A stretch of DNA of 64,000 nucleotides from Cupriavidus sp. MP-37 (GCF_020618415.1 NZ_CP085345.1:930001-994000); one strand, 5' to 3'. Numbered from the stretch's first letter, positions 1 through 9,097 are shown. Made by a program: numbers and translations. The notes: generated from the letters alone by a model not told the origin.

Positions 1-962
1 CGCCGATGGGCCTGAAGATGGTGGCGCCGGTGATCATGAAGTACGGCACGCCCGAGCAGAAGCAGCGCTTCCTGCCGCCCATCCTCAGCTCCGATGTCTG
101 GTGGTGCCAGGGCTACTCCGAGCCCAACTCCGGCTCCGACCTGGCGTCGCTGCAGCTGCGCGCCGACCACGGCACCGACAGCGACGGCGAGCACTACCTG
201 CTGAACGGCTCCAAGATCTGGACCACGCACGCGCAATGGGCCGACTGGATGTTCTGCCTGGTGCGCACCAGCCGCGAATCGAAGCGCCAGGAGGGGATTT
301 CGTTCCTGCTGCTCGACATGCACTCGCCCGGCATCACGGTGTCGCCGCTGCCGACGCTGGACGGCCCGATGCCGGGCCAGCAGGAGGTGAACCAGGTCTT
401 CTTCGAGAACGTGCGGGTGCCGGTGGCCAACCGCATCGGCGAGGAAGGCAAGGGCTGGACCTACGCCAAGTACCTGCTGGAGTTCGAGCGCGGCGGCACG
501 TATAGCCCAACGCTGCGCAAGCAGTTGTCCAAGATCGCGGAAATCGCGGTGGAGCAGGCTGGCGACGACGGTGGCCGGCTGCTGGACGACCCCATGTTCC
601 GCCGCAAGCTGGCGGCGCTGCACCTGCGTACGGCCGCGCTGGAAGCGGTGGAATGGCGGGTGTTTTCCGGTGTGGAATCGGGCACCTCGATCGGTGCTGT
701 GTCGAGCATGCTCAAGCTCACGGGCACCGAGACGCTGCAGGCGGCGAGCGAGCTTGCGGTAGAGGCGGCGGGGCCTGCGGCGCTGCCGTTTGTGCAGGAC
801 ACCTGGGCAGAGTTGCAGGGACGCGAGGCATCCCCGCGGGTCGGGCCGGATTATGCGGCGGTGCTGGCGCCGCGCTATTTCAACTATCGCAAGGCTTCGA
901 TCTATGGGGGGTCTAATGAGATTCAGCGGAATATTATTGCTAAGGTTGTGTTGGGGCTTTGA
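1..962 (+). CDS. Acyl-CoA dehydrogenase, C-terminal part (5' end outside window)
   Basis: FAD-dependent dehydrogenase that would introduce an alpha,beta double bond into an acyl-CoA thioester. The frame is open to the left edge, so the ATG at 6 is internal and the N-terminal helical domain is missing. Visible parts are the middle beta-domain motif SEPNSGSDLASL, then KIWTTHAQ, and the C-terminal helical domain ending in IYGGSNEIQRNI. The residue before GSNEIQ is Gly where medium-chain enzymes carry the catalytic Glu; this is common in the large subunit of pimeloyl-CoA-type dehydrogenases, which the sequence resembles. Substrate unknown. It ends at a TGA followed by non-coding DNA, so it is the last gene of an operon lying mainly upstream. 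Confidence 0.9.
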   Translation, partial: PMGLKMVAPVIMKYGTPEQKQRFLPPILSSDVWWCQGYSEPNSGSDLASLQLRADHGTDSDGEHYLLNGSKIWTTHAQWADWMFCLVRTSRESKRQEGISFLLLDMHSPGITVSPLPTLDGPMPGQQEVNQVFFENVRVPVANRIGEEGKGWTYAKYLLEFERGGTYSPTLRKQLSKIAEIAVEQAGDDGGRLLDDPMFRRKLAALHLRTAALEAVEWRVFSGVESGTSIGAVSSMLKLTGTETLQAASELAVEAAGPAALPFVQDTWAELQGREASPRVGPDYAAVLAPRYFNYRKASIYGGSNEIQRNIIAKVVLGL

Positions 963-1600
963 GGTCGGGGGGCGGCGTTCGATCTGTTTTTTGGGGTGTT
1001 CGCTGTTGGTGACATGCTGGTGGTTTTTGAACCGCCTGGTTCCGCCCTCCTGGGCGGGTCACTTTTTGTCCGAGCGACAAAAAGTAACCAAAAAGCGCGT
1101 TTACTGCCCTGCGGGCGGCATGTCTTATCGTAGTGTGCCTGGGGGTTTTCGTACGGGGCTTTGCTTCCTCACATAGCTGGACTGCCTGCCGCGGTGGTGC
1201 ACCACGGTGGCAGGGGCGTTGAAGGGGTGATTGAACGAGCCCAGAGCGCGGAGTGGCCGCCTGCTGCTGGTCTTATCGTAGGAACGCCTACGGCTGCTGC
1301 GCCGTCAGTATCGCGGGGCGCCGGCTCTGGCACGGAACGCGTCGCTGCGCTCGCTTGGCGCTGCCGGTCGGGTCGGTGATCGCAGGGACCGCCCCTGAGT
1401 CACATAGCGTAGCAGGGCCGAACGGGCACCCCCGCCCAAACGGAAAGCACCACCGCCAGAACCACCGTCAAATTGATTCGCACAGGCGACGCGTTTCTTG
1501 CCGCGCCCGCCAAGAACGACAAATCACCGCATTTCTCCCAAAAGCTCCCTCCTAGGGTTCCCCCTTAATTGACGCTCACCTCTCTCATCCATATATTTTT
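963..1600. other. Non-coding stretch with hairpin repeats
   Basis: No convincing gene is seen here. Two adjacent inverted repeats stand out: CCGCCC-TCCT-GGGCGG at 1042-1057, and a 10-bp perfect stem ACTTTTTGTC / GACAAAAAGT with a 5-nt loop at 1061-1085. The first, followed by a T-rich arm, could end the upstream acyl-CoA dehydrogenase transcript. The region beyond it, to about 1550, is low-complexity GC-rich sequence with only short open frames and looks like dispersed intergenic repeat DNA. Confidence 0.5.
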
Positions 1601-1625
1601 ATGAACATCTAGTTCATTTTTGAAC
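1601..1625. promoter_or_regulatory. Overlapping palindromes before the flavin monooxygenase
   Basis: ATGAAC-ATCTA-GTTCAT (1601-1617) is a perfect 6-bp inverted repeat with a 5-nt spacer. GTTCATTTTTGAAC (1612-1625) overlaps it and is also palindromic at its ends. The block ends 24 bp before the chosen start codon at 1650. Its size and AT-rich core fit an IclR-family operator, and an IclR gene follows at 2857. Regulator assignment is inference. Confidence 0.5.
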
Positions 1626-1649
1626 AAACACAGCATCAACTGGGAAAAC

Positions 1650-2786
1650 ATGCCTCTCAAAATCGGAATCAACGGCGCCGGCATAGGCGGCCTCGCCGCC
1701 GCTATCGCACTACGCAAACTCGGGCTGGACCCGATCGTCTACGAACAAGCCCCCCGCTTTGCCCGCGTCGGCGCCGACATCAACCTGACACCCAACGCCG
1801 TGCGCGCGCTGGACGGGCTTGGCGTTGGCGAGGCCCTGCGCGACACCGCCGCGCGCCCCAGCCACCGCATCAGCCGCATGTGGGATACCGGCGCCGAAAC
1901 CTCGCGGCTGCCGATGCAGGAAGAGGCCGAGCGCCGCTACGGCGCGCCCCAACTGACCATGCACCGCGCCGACCTGATGACTGCACTGGAAGCCGCCCTG
2001 CCCGCCGCCTGCGTGCGGCTCGACCACAAGGCCGTGGCGATCGAGGCCCGGGCCGATGGCGCCACGCTGCGATTCGCCAATGGCGCGCAGGAGCAGGTCG
2101 ATGTGCTGGTCGGCGCCGACGGCATCCATTCCACCGTGCGCACTGCTCTGTTCGGCCAGGAAAGCCCGATCTTCACCGGCGTGGTGGCCTATCGCGCGGT
2201 GGTGCCGGCTGCGCGCCTCGCCGGCGTGCCCAACCTCGGCGCCTTCACCAAGTGGTGGGGCCCGGACGCGGCCACGCAGATCGTCACCTTTCCGCTCAAC
2301 CGCGGCCGCGACATCTTTATCTTCGCCACCGTCGCGCAGGAAGCCTGGCGTCATGAGTCATGGACCACGCCGGGCCGCGTGGAAGAGCTGCGCAACGCCT
2401 ATGCCGGCTTCCATCCCGAGGCGCGCGCGCTGCTCGACGCCTGCGACGAGGTGCTGATCTCCGCGCTGTACGTGCGCGATCCGCTGCCGGCCTGGTCGGC
2501 GGGGCCGGTCACGCTGATGGGCGACGCCTGCCATCCGATGATGCCGTTCATGGCGCAGGGCGCGGGCATGGCGATCGAGGACGGCGTGGTGCTGGCGCGC
2601 TGCCTGGCCGATGCCGCCGGCGACCGTGCCGCCGGCGTGCCGGCCGCGCTGGCGCGCTATCAGGCCGCGCGCCACGCGCGCACCAGCCGCATCCAGATCG
2701 GCTCGCGCAGCAACGCCTGGCTCAAGGAAGGCGGCAATGCCGACTGGGTGTACGATTACGACGCCTGGAACGTCGCGCTCGGCTGA
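1650..2786 (+). CDS. FAD-dependent aromatic monooxygenase, NicC / salicylate-hydroxylase type
   Basis: Single-component NAD(P)H-dependent flavin hydroxylase of 378 residues. The N-terminal GAGIGG (about residues 9-14) is the Rossmann FAD-binding motif, VGADGIHS near 155-162 is the DG motif, and GDACHPMMPFMAQG starting at 291 is the GD motif contacting the FAD ribityl chain. The region from KWWGPD to the C-terminus resembles 6-hydroxynicotinate 3-monooxygenase, so a hydroxylated (N-hetero)aromatic acid is the likely substrate; salicylate- or hydroxybenzoate-type substrates remain possible. A TTG at 1620 is in frame but lies inside the operator palindrome, so ATG 1650 (MPLKIGI) is preferred. 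A hairpin terminator and an IclR gene follow. Confidence 0.85.
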   Translation: MPLKIGINGAGIGGLAAAIALRKLGLDPIVYEQAPRFARVGADINLTPNAVRALDGLGVGEALRDTAARPSHRISRMWDTGAETSRLPMQEEAERRYGAPQLTMHRADLMTALEAALPAACVRLDHKAVAIEARADGATLRFANGAQEQVDVLVGADGIHSTVRTALFGQESPIFTGVVAYRAVVPAARLAGVPNLGAFTKWWGPDAATQIVTFPLNRGRDIFIFATVAQEAWRHESWTTPGRVEELRNAYAGFHPEARALLDACDEVLISALYVRDPLPAWSAGPVTLMGDACHPMMPFMAQGAGMAIEDGVVLARCLADAAGDRAAGVPAALARYQAARHARTSRIQIGSRSNAWLKEGGNADWVYDYDAWNVALG

Positions 2787-2812
2787 GCCGCCGGCCCGCG
2801 TTCCACGCCAGC

Positions 2813-2835
2813 ACGGCCGCCTGCGCGGCCGTTTT
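2813..2835 (+). terminator. Rho-independent terminator
   Basis: Perfect 8-bp stem ACGGCCGC / GCGGCCGT with a CTGC loop followed by TTTT, 27 bp after the monooxygenase stop codon. It would separate that transcript, at least partly, from the IclR gene starting at 2857. Confidence 0.75.
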
Positions 2836-2856
2836 CCATGGATTGCCCACGCCAAC

Positions 2857-3702
2857 ATGCCCAAGTCACGCCTGCCGACCGAACCTGACCTCGACGACGC
2901 CGCCGCACCGGAAGATGCCCGCGAGGCCCAGCTGGTGTCGCCGGTGATCCGCGGCCTGCGCCTGCTGCGCTTTATCGCCGAAGGCGGCGCCACCGCCAAC
3001 CTGAGCGAGGTCGGCCGCCGCATCGACGTGAACCGGGTCACCGTGATGCGCCTGCTCGATACGCTGGAGCATGAAGGCATGGTCGAGCGGCTGCCGCAAG
3101 GCGGCCATCGGGTCGGCTTCAACTTCCTCAAGCTGGCGTCGCGCGTGCTGGCCTCCAATGACCTGACCAGCTTTGCCGGGCGCGTGCTGGCCCGGCTCAG
3201 TGCTTCGCTGCAGCTGTCGGCCTACCTGGCGGTGCGCGACGGCGGCGATGCGCTCTACCTGCTGCGGCAGATGCCGGCGGCGGCGCTGGTCAGCAATATC
3301 CAGGTGGGCAGCCGCGTGGCGGCGCACCTGACCACGCCGGGCCGGATGCTGATTGCCGAACTGCCGCCCGAGACGCTGCGCGAATTGCTGGGGCCCGATC
3401 CGCTGCCGGCGGTCACCGGGCAGAGCCCGGCCACCCACGCGCGGCTGGCCGAGATCCTGGCGGCCGACCGCGAACGCGGCTGCGCGTGGAGTTTCTCCGC
3501 CTACGAACCCGGCATCGATGCCTGCGCGGCGCCGGTGCGCGGCACCGACGGCGCGGTGATCGCCGCCATCAGCGTGGCCGGGCCGCAGCAGCGCTTCGAA
3601 GCCGACAGTGCGCTGCGCGAGCGCGTCGCCAGGGAAGTGCGGCAGGCCGCGCGCGACCTGTCCGGGCTGATGGGTTACCGCGGCGACACTGCTGCGCGGT
3701 GA
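2857..3702 (+). CDS. IclR-family transcriptional regulator
   Basis: 281-residue regulator. An N-terminal winged helix-turn-helix (motif VGRRIDVNRVTVMRLL, roughly residues 50-65) precedes the IclR effector domain, which ends in the typical acidic and Arg-rich helix before the stop. The open frame extends upstream to 2611 inside the monooxygenase, but ATG 2857 gives the usual family length. It probably controls the flavin monooxygenase just upstream, whose promoter carries overlapping palindromes at 1601-1625. The effector is unknown; an aromatic acid is likely by context. Its HTH differs from that of the IclR pair at 3713 and 26621, so it should bind a different operator. Confidence 0.85.
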   Translation: MPKSRLPTEPDLDDAAAPEDAREAQLVSPVIRGLRLLRFIAEGGATANLSEVGRRIDVNRVTVMRLLDTLEHEGMVERLPQGGHRVGFNFLKLASRVLASNDLTSFAGRVLARLSASLQLSAYLAVRDGGDALYLLRQMPAAALVSNIQVGSRVAAHLTTPGRMLIAELPPETLRELLGPDPLPAVTGQSPATHARLAEILAADRERGCAWSFSAYEPGIDACAAPVRGTDGAVIAAISVAGPQQRFEADSALRERVAREVRQAARDLSGLMGYRGDTAAR

Positions 3703-3712
3703 TCCCGTCTTG

Positions 3713-4564
3713 TCAGGCGAAAGGCCTGGGCACCTCAGGCCGGTAATCGAGCAGCCGCGACAGCTCCGCCGCGGCCCGCCGCACCTGTTCCACCATGTGG
3801 TCGAGCTGGTCCGGATCGATGCGCGCGGCCGGAATGGTCGCGCCCAGCGCCGCCGTCACCTTGCCGCTGCGGTCGCGCACCGGCGCCGCGATGGTGGAGA
3901 TGCTGGCCTCGAAGAAGCCTTCGTGCAGCACATAGCCGCGCTGGCGGTCGCGCTGGACCATTTCGTACAGCTCTTCGACCGTGCGCGGCGTGCTTTCCGA
4001 ATAGACTTCCAGCCGCTCTTCCGGATAGAGCGCGCGCAGTTCGGCCAGCGACAGGTCTTCCAGCAGCACGCGCCCCAGCACCGTGGCATGCGCCGGCAGC
4101 CGGGTGCCGACATTGACGGTGCTGGCAAACGGGCGCGATGCCACCGACTTGGCCACATAGACGATGGAGCGCCCGTCGCGCACGACCAGGTTGCACGGGT
4201 AGTGGATCTCGTCGCGCAGCCGGTCCAGCAACGGGCGGCCCAGCTCGGTCAGCTCGAGCGAGGCCAGGTAGTCGAAGCCGAGGCGCAGCACCGCCATGCC
4301 CAGCCGGAACTCGCGCCCGCCGTCGGTGCGCTCGACGAAGCCCATCATTTCCAGCGTGGCCAGCAGCCGGAACACGGTCGAGCGCGGCACCTTGAGCCGA
4401 CGCGCCAGCTCGGCGGCCGACAGGGTGCGCTCGCGGCTGCTGAATTCGCCCAGCAGGCGCAGGCCGCGCTCCAGCCCCGGCACGATGTACTTGTCCTGCG
4501 CACCCTCCGGTGCACTCTCCTGGCCGCCTTCCTGCGTATCTTCCTGCGGCGAATCGGTCGTCAT
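3713..4564 (-). CDS. IclR-family regulator A (paralogue of 26621-27472)
   Basis: 283-residue IclR/PcaR/PobR-type regulator. The HTH segment SAAELARRLKVPRSTVFRLL is followed by the effector domain with VNVGTRLPAHATVLGRVLL and STIAAPVRDR. ATG 4564 (MTTDSPQ) is preferred over an in-frame upstream start because it matches family length. It is the last gene of the minus-strand Mo-hydroxylase operon, 102 bp after the CoxG-like gene. It is about 80% identical by eye to the regulator at 26621, with an identical stretch through the recognition helix. Both should therefore read the same operator, proposed here as the 16-bp palindrome at 10192, 30329, 31374 and 31588. Activation or repression cannot be decided from sequence. 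Confidence 0.9.
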   Translation of the reverse strand: MTTDSPQEDTQEGGQESAPEGAQDKYIVPGLERGLRLLGEFSSRERTLSAAELARRLKVPRSTVFRLLATLEMMGFVERTDGGREFRLGMAVLRLGFDYLASLELTELGRPLLDRLRDEIHYPCNLVVRDGRSIVYVAKSVASRPFASTVNVGTRLPAHATVLGRVLLEDLSLAELRALYPEERLEVYSESTPRTVEELYEMVQRDRQRGYVLHEGFFEASISTIAAPVRDRSGKVTAALGATIPAARIDPDQLDHMVEQVRRAAAELSRLLDYRPEVPRPFA

Positions 4565-4666
4565 GGTCTGTCTCTGCAATATTCGGTGTTGGCGCAACGC
4601 TCTCATATATCACGCCCGCACCCGATAGGGTACCCGTATTGCGGACCATCCCTCGCCGGCCAGCCG

Positions 4667-5410
4667 CTATACGCCCGCGCGCAGGTACTCGCGCAGCCAC
4701 GCCGCGCACTGCTCGCCATGCGCCGCGGGCCAGCGCACCACGATGGTCTCGTCGGCACGGCGCAGCTCGATGCAGATCTCGGCAAGCGGTCCGCGCGCGG
4801 CGTCGCCGCGCCCGAACAGGCGCGCCCACAGCCCGGCCGGAGCGGCTTGCGGCACCTCCAGGCGCGCCGGCAGCACTGCGTGGCCGTTGGCGGCCGTACG
4901 CGGCGCGACGGCGGCCGCCTGCGCCAGCGCGGGCGCCTGCCGCGCCGCCTCGGCCTGTCCGCCCTTCGACTCCAGCCGCGCCAGCAGGTTGGCGCCGAAC
5001 TCGTCCCACATGCGGTCAGCCTTGGTCTTCATCACGCTCAGGCCGAAGGTACCCAGCCGGCCCAGCACATCCACCTGCACCTTGATGCGCAGCTGCGTGC
5101 CGCCATCGTCCAGCGGCGTCAGGAACAACTCGCTCGACTGCCGCAGCGAGCTGGCCACCGAAGCGTCCTCGCCGGTGCCCTCGGTGCGCAGGTAATGGGG
5201 CACGCGGGTCTCGACGATCTTGGTATGCAGCCGGAAGCGCGCGTTGATGAAAGCGATCTTTACCGCCATGTGCGCGACGTACTCGGCCTCGCTGAGCACT
5301 TCGATCGATTCCATGCCGGGCACGCATGCGCCCATCACGTTGGGGTCGAGCAGCAGCTCCCACACGCGCGCCGGCGGCGCCGCGGTGACCAGGGTCTTTT
5401 CAATTTCCAC
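4667..5410 (-). CDS. CoxG-like SRPBCC-domain protein
   Basis: About 247 residues. The N-terminal part (VEIEKTLVTAAPPARVWELL..DPNVMGACVPGM) is the SRPBCC/START-like fold of CO-dehydrogenase subunit G proteins, which are accessory proteins found beside molybdenum hydroxylases and thought to help enzyme assembly or membrane association. The C-terminal third is Ala-rich and variable. GTG 5410 is chosen as start: it overlaps the end of the small-subunit gene by 11 bp, and residues before it do not fit the family. It is co-transcribed with the three hydroxylase subunits. The annotation name does not imply CO oxidation; the catalytic subunit lacks the CO-dehydrogenase signature. Confidence 0.8.
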   Translation of the reverse strand: MEIEKTLVTAAPPARVWELLLDPNVMGACVPGMESIEVLSEAEYVAHMAVKIAFINARFRLHTKIVETRVPHYLRTEGTGEDASVASSLRQSSELFLTPLDDGGTQLRIKVQVDVLGRLGTFGLSVMKTKADRMWDEFGANLLARLESKGGQAEAARQAPALAQAAAVAPRTAANGHAVLPARLEVPQAAPAGLWARLFGRGDAARGPLAEICIELRRADETIVVRWPAAHGEQCAAWLREYLRAGV

Positions 5411-5876
5411 GCATTGCCTCCGCGGCGGACAGGACCGATTCGACGATGCCGACATAGCCGGTGCAACGGCACAGGTTGCCGTTCAGGCCATGACGGACTT
5501 CCTCTTCGGTCGGATTGGGATTGTTGGCGAGCAGCGCGCACGCCGCCATCAGGAAGCCCGGCGTGCAATAGCCGCACTGCAGCCCGCCGTGCTCCATGAA
5601 GCTTTGCTGCAGCGGATGCAGCTGGCCGTCGGCGGCCAGGCCTTCCACCGTCATCACGTGGCGGCCGCGCGCCTGCACCGCGAGCATCAGGCAGGACTTG
5701 ACCACCTCGCCGTCGACCAGCACCGAGCAGGCGCCGCAGATGCCGGTCTCGCAGCCGCGCTTGGTGCCGGTCAGGTTCAGGTCGTCGCGCAGCAGGTCGG
5801 CAAGCAGGCGCCGCGCCGGCACCTGCACCTGGTGTTCTTCACCGTTGACGGTGAGTTCTATGCTGACTGGAATCAT
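5400..5876 (-). CDS. Molybdenum hydroxylase small subunit, two [2Fe-2S] clusters
   Basis: 158-residue iron-sulfur subunit of a xanthine-dehydrogenase-family enzyme; it passes electrons from the Mo site to FAD. The plant-ferredoxin-type cluster ligands are C42, C47, C50 and C62 (GCETGICGAC). The second, helical cluster is bound by C100, C103, C135 and C137 (QCGYCTPG and CRCTGY). All eight Cys are intact. The ATG at 5876 follows the medium-subunit stop by 9 bp. Nicotinate, isoquinoline and quinaldine hydroxylases use the same subunit type, so ring hydroxylation of an N-heteroaromatic or aldehyde oxidation are both possible. Confidence 0.93.
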   Translation of the reverse strand: MIPVSIELTVNGEEHQVQVPARRLLADLLRDDLNLTGTKRGCETGICGACSVLVDGEVVKSCLMLAVQARGRHVMTVEGLAADGQLHPLQQSFMEHGGLQCGYCTPGFLMAACALLANNPNPTEEEVRHGLNGNLCRCTGYVGIVESVLSAAEAMRGN

Positions 5877-5885
5877 GGGAACTCC

Positions 5886-6752
5886 TTATTCCGATGCCAC
5901 GCCGAACAATGCGGCAATGGTGCGGCGCGCGACCACGCGCACCATCTCGCGGCGGTAGGCCGCTGATCCGCGCGCGTCCGACACCGCGTTGATATCTTCT
6001 GCAACCAGGTCGGCGGCCTGCGCGGCCAGTTCCGCCGTCACGTTGTGGCCGGCCAGCAGCGCCTCGGCGCGCGCCAGCCGGCATGGCACCGGCGTGGAAG
6101 CGCCCACCGCCAGGCGGGCCTCGACGCAGAACGCGCCCTCGCGCCGCACCGCCAGTGCCACGCTGGCCAGCGGGCGGTGCTCGGCCGCCGTGCGCAGGAA
6201 GCGCGCATAGTGGCCATCGGCGCCGGCACCCGGCGCCGGCACACGGATCTGCGTGACGATTTCATCCGGCGCCAGCGCCGTGACGTAGTAGTCGACCAGA
6301 AAGTCCTCGATGCCGATCACGCGCTCGCCGCCGCGGCCGCTGACCACGACCTGCGCACCCAGCGCCATCAGGCAGCCGGGCGGATCGGTGGCCGGGTCGG
6401 CATAGCAGAGATTGCCGCCAACGGTGCCCTGGTTGCGCACCTGCGGGTTGGCCACGCGCGCCGCCATGCTGGCCAGCATCGGATAGTGCGCCTGCACCAG
6501 CGGCGAGCGCGCGAGCTCGGCATGCAGGGTCAGCGCACCGATGCGCAGGCCCTCGCGCGCATCGAAGGTGATGCCGCGCAGCGCATCGAGCCGGCCCAGC
6601 GACACCAGGTGGCTGGGCGCCAGCATGCGCTGGCGCATGCCGAGCATCAGCGCGGTGCCGCCGGCAAAGACGCGGCAGCTGTCGCCCAGGTCGGCCAGCA
6701 TGTGGCTGGCTTCGGCCACGGTGGCCGGCTCCAGGAAGGCAAAGTCACGCAT
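5886..6752 (-). CDS. Molybdenum hydroxylase medium subunit, FAD-binding (CoxM type)
   Basis: 288-residue FAD subunit of the molybdenum hydroxylase. FAD pyrophosphate-binding motifs AGGTAL (30-35) and TVGGN (110-114) are present, followed by the CO-dehydrogenase flavoprotein C-terminal domain. The ATG at 6752 (MRDFAFLEPA) overlaps the end of the large-subunit gene by 8 bp, suggesting translational coupling; an ATG at 6770 is also in frame but adds residues unusual for the family. Gene order from the promoter is Bug, large, medium, small, CoxG, IclR. Confidence 0.93.
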   Translation of the reverse strand: MRDFAFLEPATVAEASHMLADLGDSCRVFAGGTALMLGMRQRMLAPSHLVSLGRLDALRGITFDAREGLRIGALTLHAELARSPLVQAHYPMLASMAARVANPQVRNQGTVGGNLCYADPATDPPGCLMALGAQVVVSGRGGERVIGIEDFLVDYYVTALAPDEIVTQIRVPAPGAGADGHYARFLRTAAEHRPLASVALAVRREGAFCVEARLAVGASTPVPCRLARAEALLAGHNVTAELAAQAADLVAEDINAVSDARGSAAYRREMVRVVARRTIAALFGVASE

Positions 6753-9036
6753 GGGCGGCCTCCTTGTCATGCAGTTCGCGCAGGCCCGCCAGCACCTTCT
6801 CCGGCGTGATCGGCAACGACTGGATGCGCACGCCGACCGCGTCGAACACGGCGTTGGCGATCGCCGCCGCGCCCGGCAGGATCGCGGTCTCGCTGGCGCC
6901 CTTGGCGCCGTAGGGGCCGTTGGGGTCGTTCGATTCCACCACGTCGGTGCGCAGCATCGGCACCGCGTCGGCGGTGGGCATGGTGTAGTCGGCGAAGTTG
7001 CCGTTCATCAGGCGGCCGTCCTCGTATTGCAGGTGCTCGTACAGGGTCCAGCCGATCGCCTGCACGGTGGCGCCGTGGGTCTGGCCATGCACGGCGAGCG
7101 GGTTGATGGCCTTGCCGCAGTCGTCGGCGACAAAGCTGTCGATTACGCTGACCTGGCCGGTACAGGTGTCGACCTCCACTTCGACCGCCTGCGCCGCGAA
7201 CGAATGCGCGGGCGCGACGTTGCCGTAGTAGTCGGCGTCGTGCATCACCGTGGGCGCGTCGTAGCTGGCGCGTACGTGGATGCCCTCGCCGCCGTGGCGG
7301 AAGATGTGCAGGCGCGCGATCTCGGCCAGCGTGGCGGACCGCTCCGGCTGGTCCGCCACGGCGATGCGGCCATCGGCGATCACCAGTTGTTGCGCATCCA
7401 CGCCGAGCTTTTCCGCCGCCAGCGCCAGCAGCTTTTGCCGCGCCTCGCGCGCCGCGCGCAGCACCGCGTTGCCGGCGATGATGGTCACGCGCGACGCCAG
7501 CGAGCCCAGGCAGAACGGCGCGGTATCGGTATCCGTCGCCATCACGGTGACGTGCGCCAGCGGAATCCCCAACTCCTGCGCGCAGATCTGGCTGAGCATG
7601 GTGTTGGCGCCCTGCCCCATGTCGCACTCGCTGGTCTGCAGCATCACGCGGCCGTCCTCGTTGAGCTTGAGCAGGATGGTCGAGCCGTCCCAGTTGCCGA
7701 GCGTGCGGTTGCCGCTGACATGCATCGCCGCGGCAATGCCGACGCCGCGCCGGCGCGTGCCGCTGCCGCGCGGGGCCGCGCGCTTTTCGTCCCAGCCGAT
7801 GGCGCGGCGCGCCATGTCGAGGCATTCGGCCATGCCGGTGCTGCTGATCTTCCAGCCGTGCACGCTGGTCTCGCCAGCGCCGATGGCATTGCGCTTGTGC
7901 ACTTCGACCGGGTCGATGCCGAGCATGCCGGCCAGCACCGTCAGGTGGCAGTTCAGCGGAAACTGCATCTGCTGCCCGCCGAAGCCGCGGAAGGCGCCGC
8001 GCGGCGGGTTGTTGGTATAGGCCAGCACCGCGTGCGAGCGCACGTTGCGCACGCGATGCATGTTGTCGCTGCGCATGGCGGTGACGTGCATCACATCGCC
8101 GGCAAGTCCGGAGTAGGCGCCGCACTCGGCCGTGATGCGCACGTCCTTGGCCATGATCACGCCGTCGGCGGACAGGCCCAGGCGCAGCCAGACCTGCATC
8201 GGCACGCTGGCGCGCGCGCCCTGGAAATCTTCCAGGCGGTTGTTGACCAGCCGCACCGGGCGCTCCAGCCGGCTTGCCAGGAAAGCGCAGATCAGGCTGT
8301 TGTTCTCCTCGACGATCTTGGCGCCGAAGCCGCCTCCGGTGGTGGCCTGCACCACGCGGATGGTCGAGACCGGCCGGTCCAGCGCCTCGGCCAGCCGTGC
8401 GCGCGCCAGGAACACCGACTGCGTCGACGCCCACAGCGTGAGCCGCCCGTTGCCGTCCTGCGCCGCGACCGAGGCCATCGGCTCGAGGTAGCCGGGGTAC
8501 TGCGAATGCATGTCGTAGGTAGCTTCGTACACCGCGGCGCACGATGCGAACGCGGCCTCGACGTCGCCGCGCTCGATGCGCATTTCATGGCCGATATTGC
8601 CGGTGCCGGCGTGGATCTCCGGCGCGCCCGCGGCCAGCGCCGCGGCCGGCGTCAGCAGCGCGGGCAGCGTCTCGTACTCGACGTGGATCAGGTCCAGCGC
8701 ATCGCGCGCGATCTCCTCGCTGACGGCCACCACCGCGGCCACTTCCTCGCCCACATGCCGCACCACGCCGCAAGCCAGGATGCGCTGCTCCTTGCGGTGC
8801 GGGCCCCAGTGGCGGGCGGGCACGTCGTGGCCGGTCGCGACCAGCTTCACGCCGGGCAAGGCCTTCGCGGCGGCGGTGTCGATGCGCACGATGCGCGCGT
8901 GCGGGTGCGGGCTGCGCAGCACCTTGGCGTGCAGCATGCCGGGCAGCTTGATGTCGCCGGCATACTGTGCGCGCCCCATGACCTTTTCGCGCGCGGTCAC
9001 CTGCGGCGTGGATGTGCCCACGATGGCCCTGCTCAT
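6745..9036 (-). CDS. Molybdenum hydroxylase large subunit, molybdopterin-binding
   Basis: 763-residue catalytic subunit of the xanthine-dehydrogenase family. GGGFGAK (234-240) and PPRGAFRGFGG (345-354) are molybdopterin-contact motifs, and the C-terminal GAKGASE supplies the expected catalytic Glu. The active-site loop reads GAFRGFGG, not the AYRCSFR of true form-I CO dehydrogenase nor the AYRGAGR of form II, so this is a generic hydroxylase and not CODH. ATG 9036 (MSRAIVG) is chosen because AGGAGG lies 6 bp upstream. A Bug receptor gene precedes it in the same operon, implying that the enzyme acts on the imported organic acid or a product of it. Substrate unknown. Confidence 0.93.
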   Translation of the reverse strand: MSRAIVGTSTPQVTAREKVMGRAQYAGDIKLPGMLHAKVLRSPHPHARIVRIDTAAAKALPGVKLVATGHDVPARHWGPHRKEQRILACGVVRHVGEEVAAVVAVSEEIARDALDLIHVEYETLPALLTPAAALAAGAPEIHAGTGNIGHEMRIERGDVEAAFASCAAVYEATYDMHSQYPGYLEPMASVAAQDGNGRLTLWASTQSVFLARARLAEALDRPVSTIRVVQATTGGGFGAKIVEENNSLICAFLASRLERPVRLVNNRLEDFQGARASVPMQVWLRLGLSADGVIMAKDVRITAECGAYSGLAGDVMHVTAMRSDNMHRVRNVRSHAVLAYTNNPPRGAFRGFGGQQMQFPLNCHLTVLAGMLGIDPVEVHKRNAIGAGETSVHGWKISSTGMAECLDMARRAIGWDEKRAAPRGSGTRRRGVGIAAAMHVSGNRTLGNWDGSTILLKLNEDGRVMLQTSECDMGQGANTMLSQICAQELGIPLAHVTVMATDTDTAPFCLGSLASRVTIIAGNAVLRAAREARQKLLALAAEKLGVDAQQLVIADGRIAVADQPERSATLAEIARLHIFRHGGEGIHVRASYDAPTVMHDADYYGNVAPAHSFAAQAVEVEVDTCTGQVSVIDSFVADDCGKAINPLAVHGQTHGATVQAIGWTLYEHLQYEDGRLMNGNFADYTMPTADAVPMLRTDVVESNDPNGPYGAKGASETAILPGAAAIANAVFDAVGVRIQSLPITPEKVLAGLRELHDKEAAHA

Positions 9037-9097
9037 GCCGGCCTCCTGTCTGTCGTTGTCCATGACGTGGCGCTGCAATGCGATGCGCTGGCGTCGT

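Noticed and set aside
1..6. ATG at position 6 as the true start of the first gene
   Set aside because: The frame is open to the left edge and the protein from here lacks the N-terminal third of the acyl-CoA dehydrogenase fold.
4667..9036. CO dehydrogenase operon (coxSML-G)
   Set aside because: The large subunit lacks both the form-I and form-II active-site loops, so CO oxidation is not supported.
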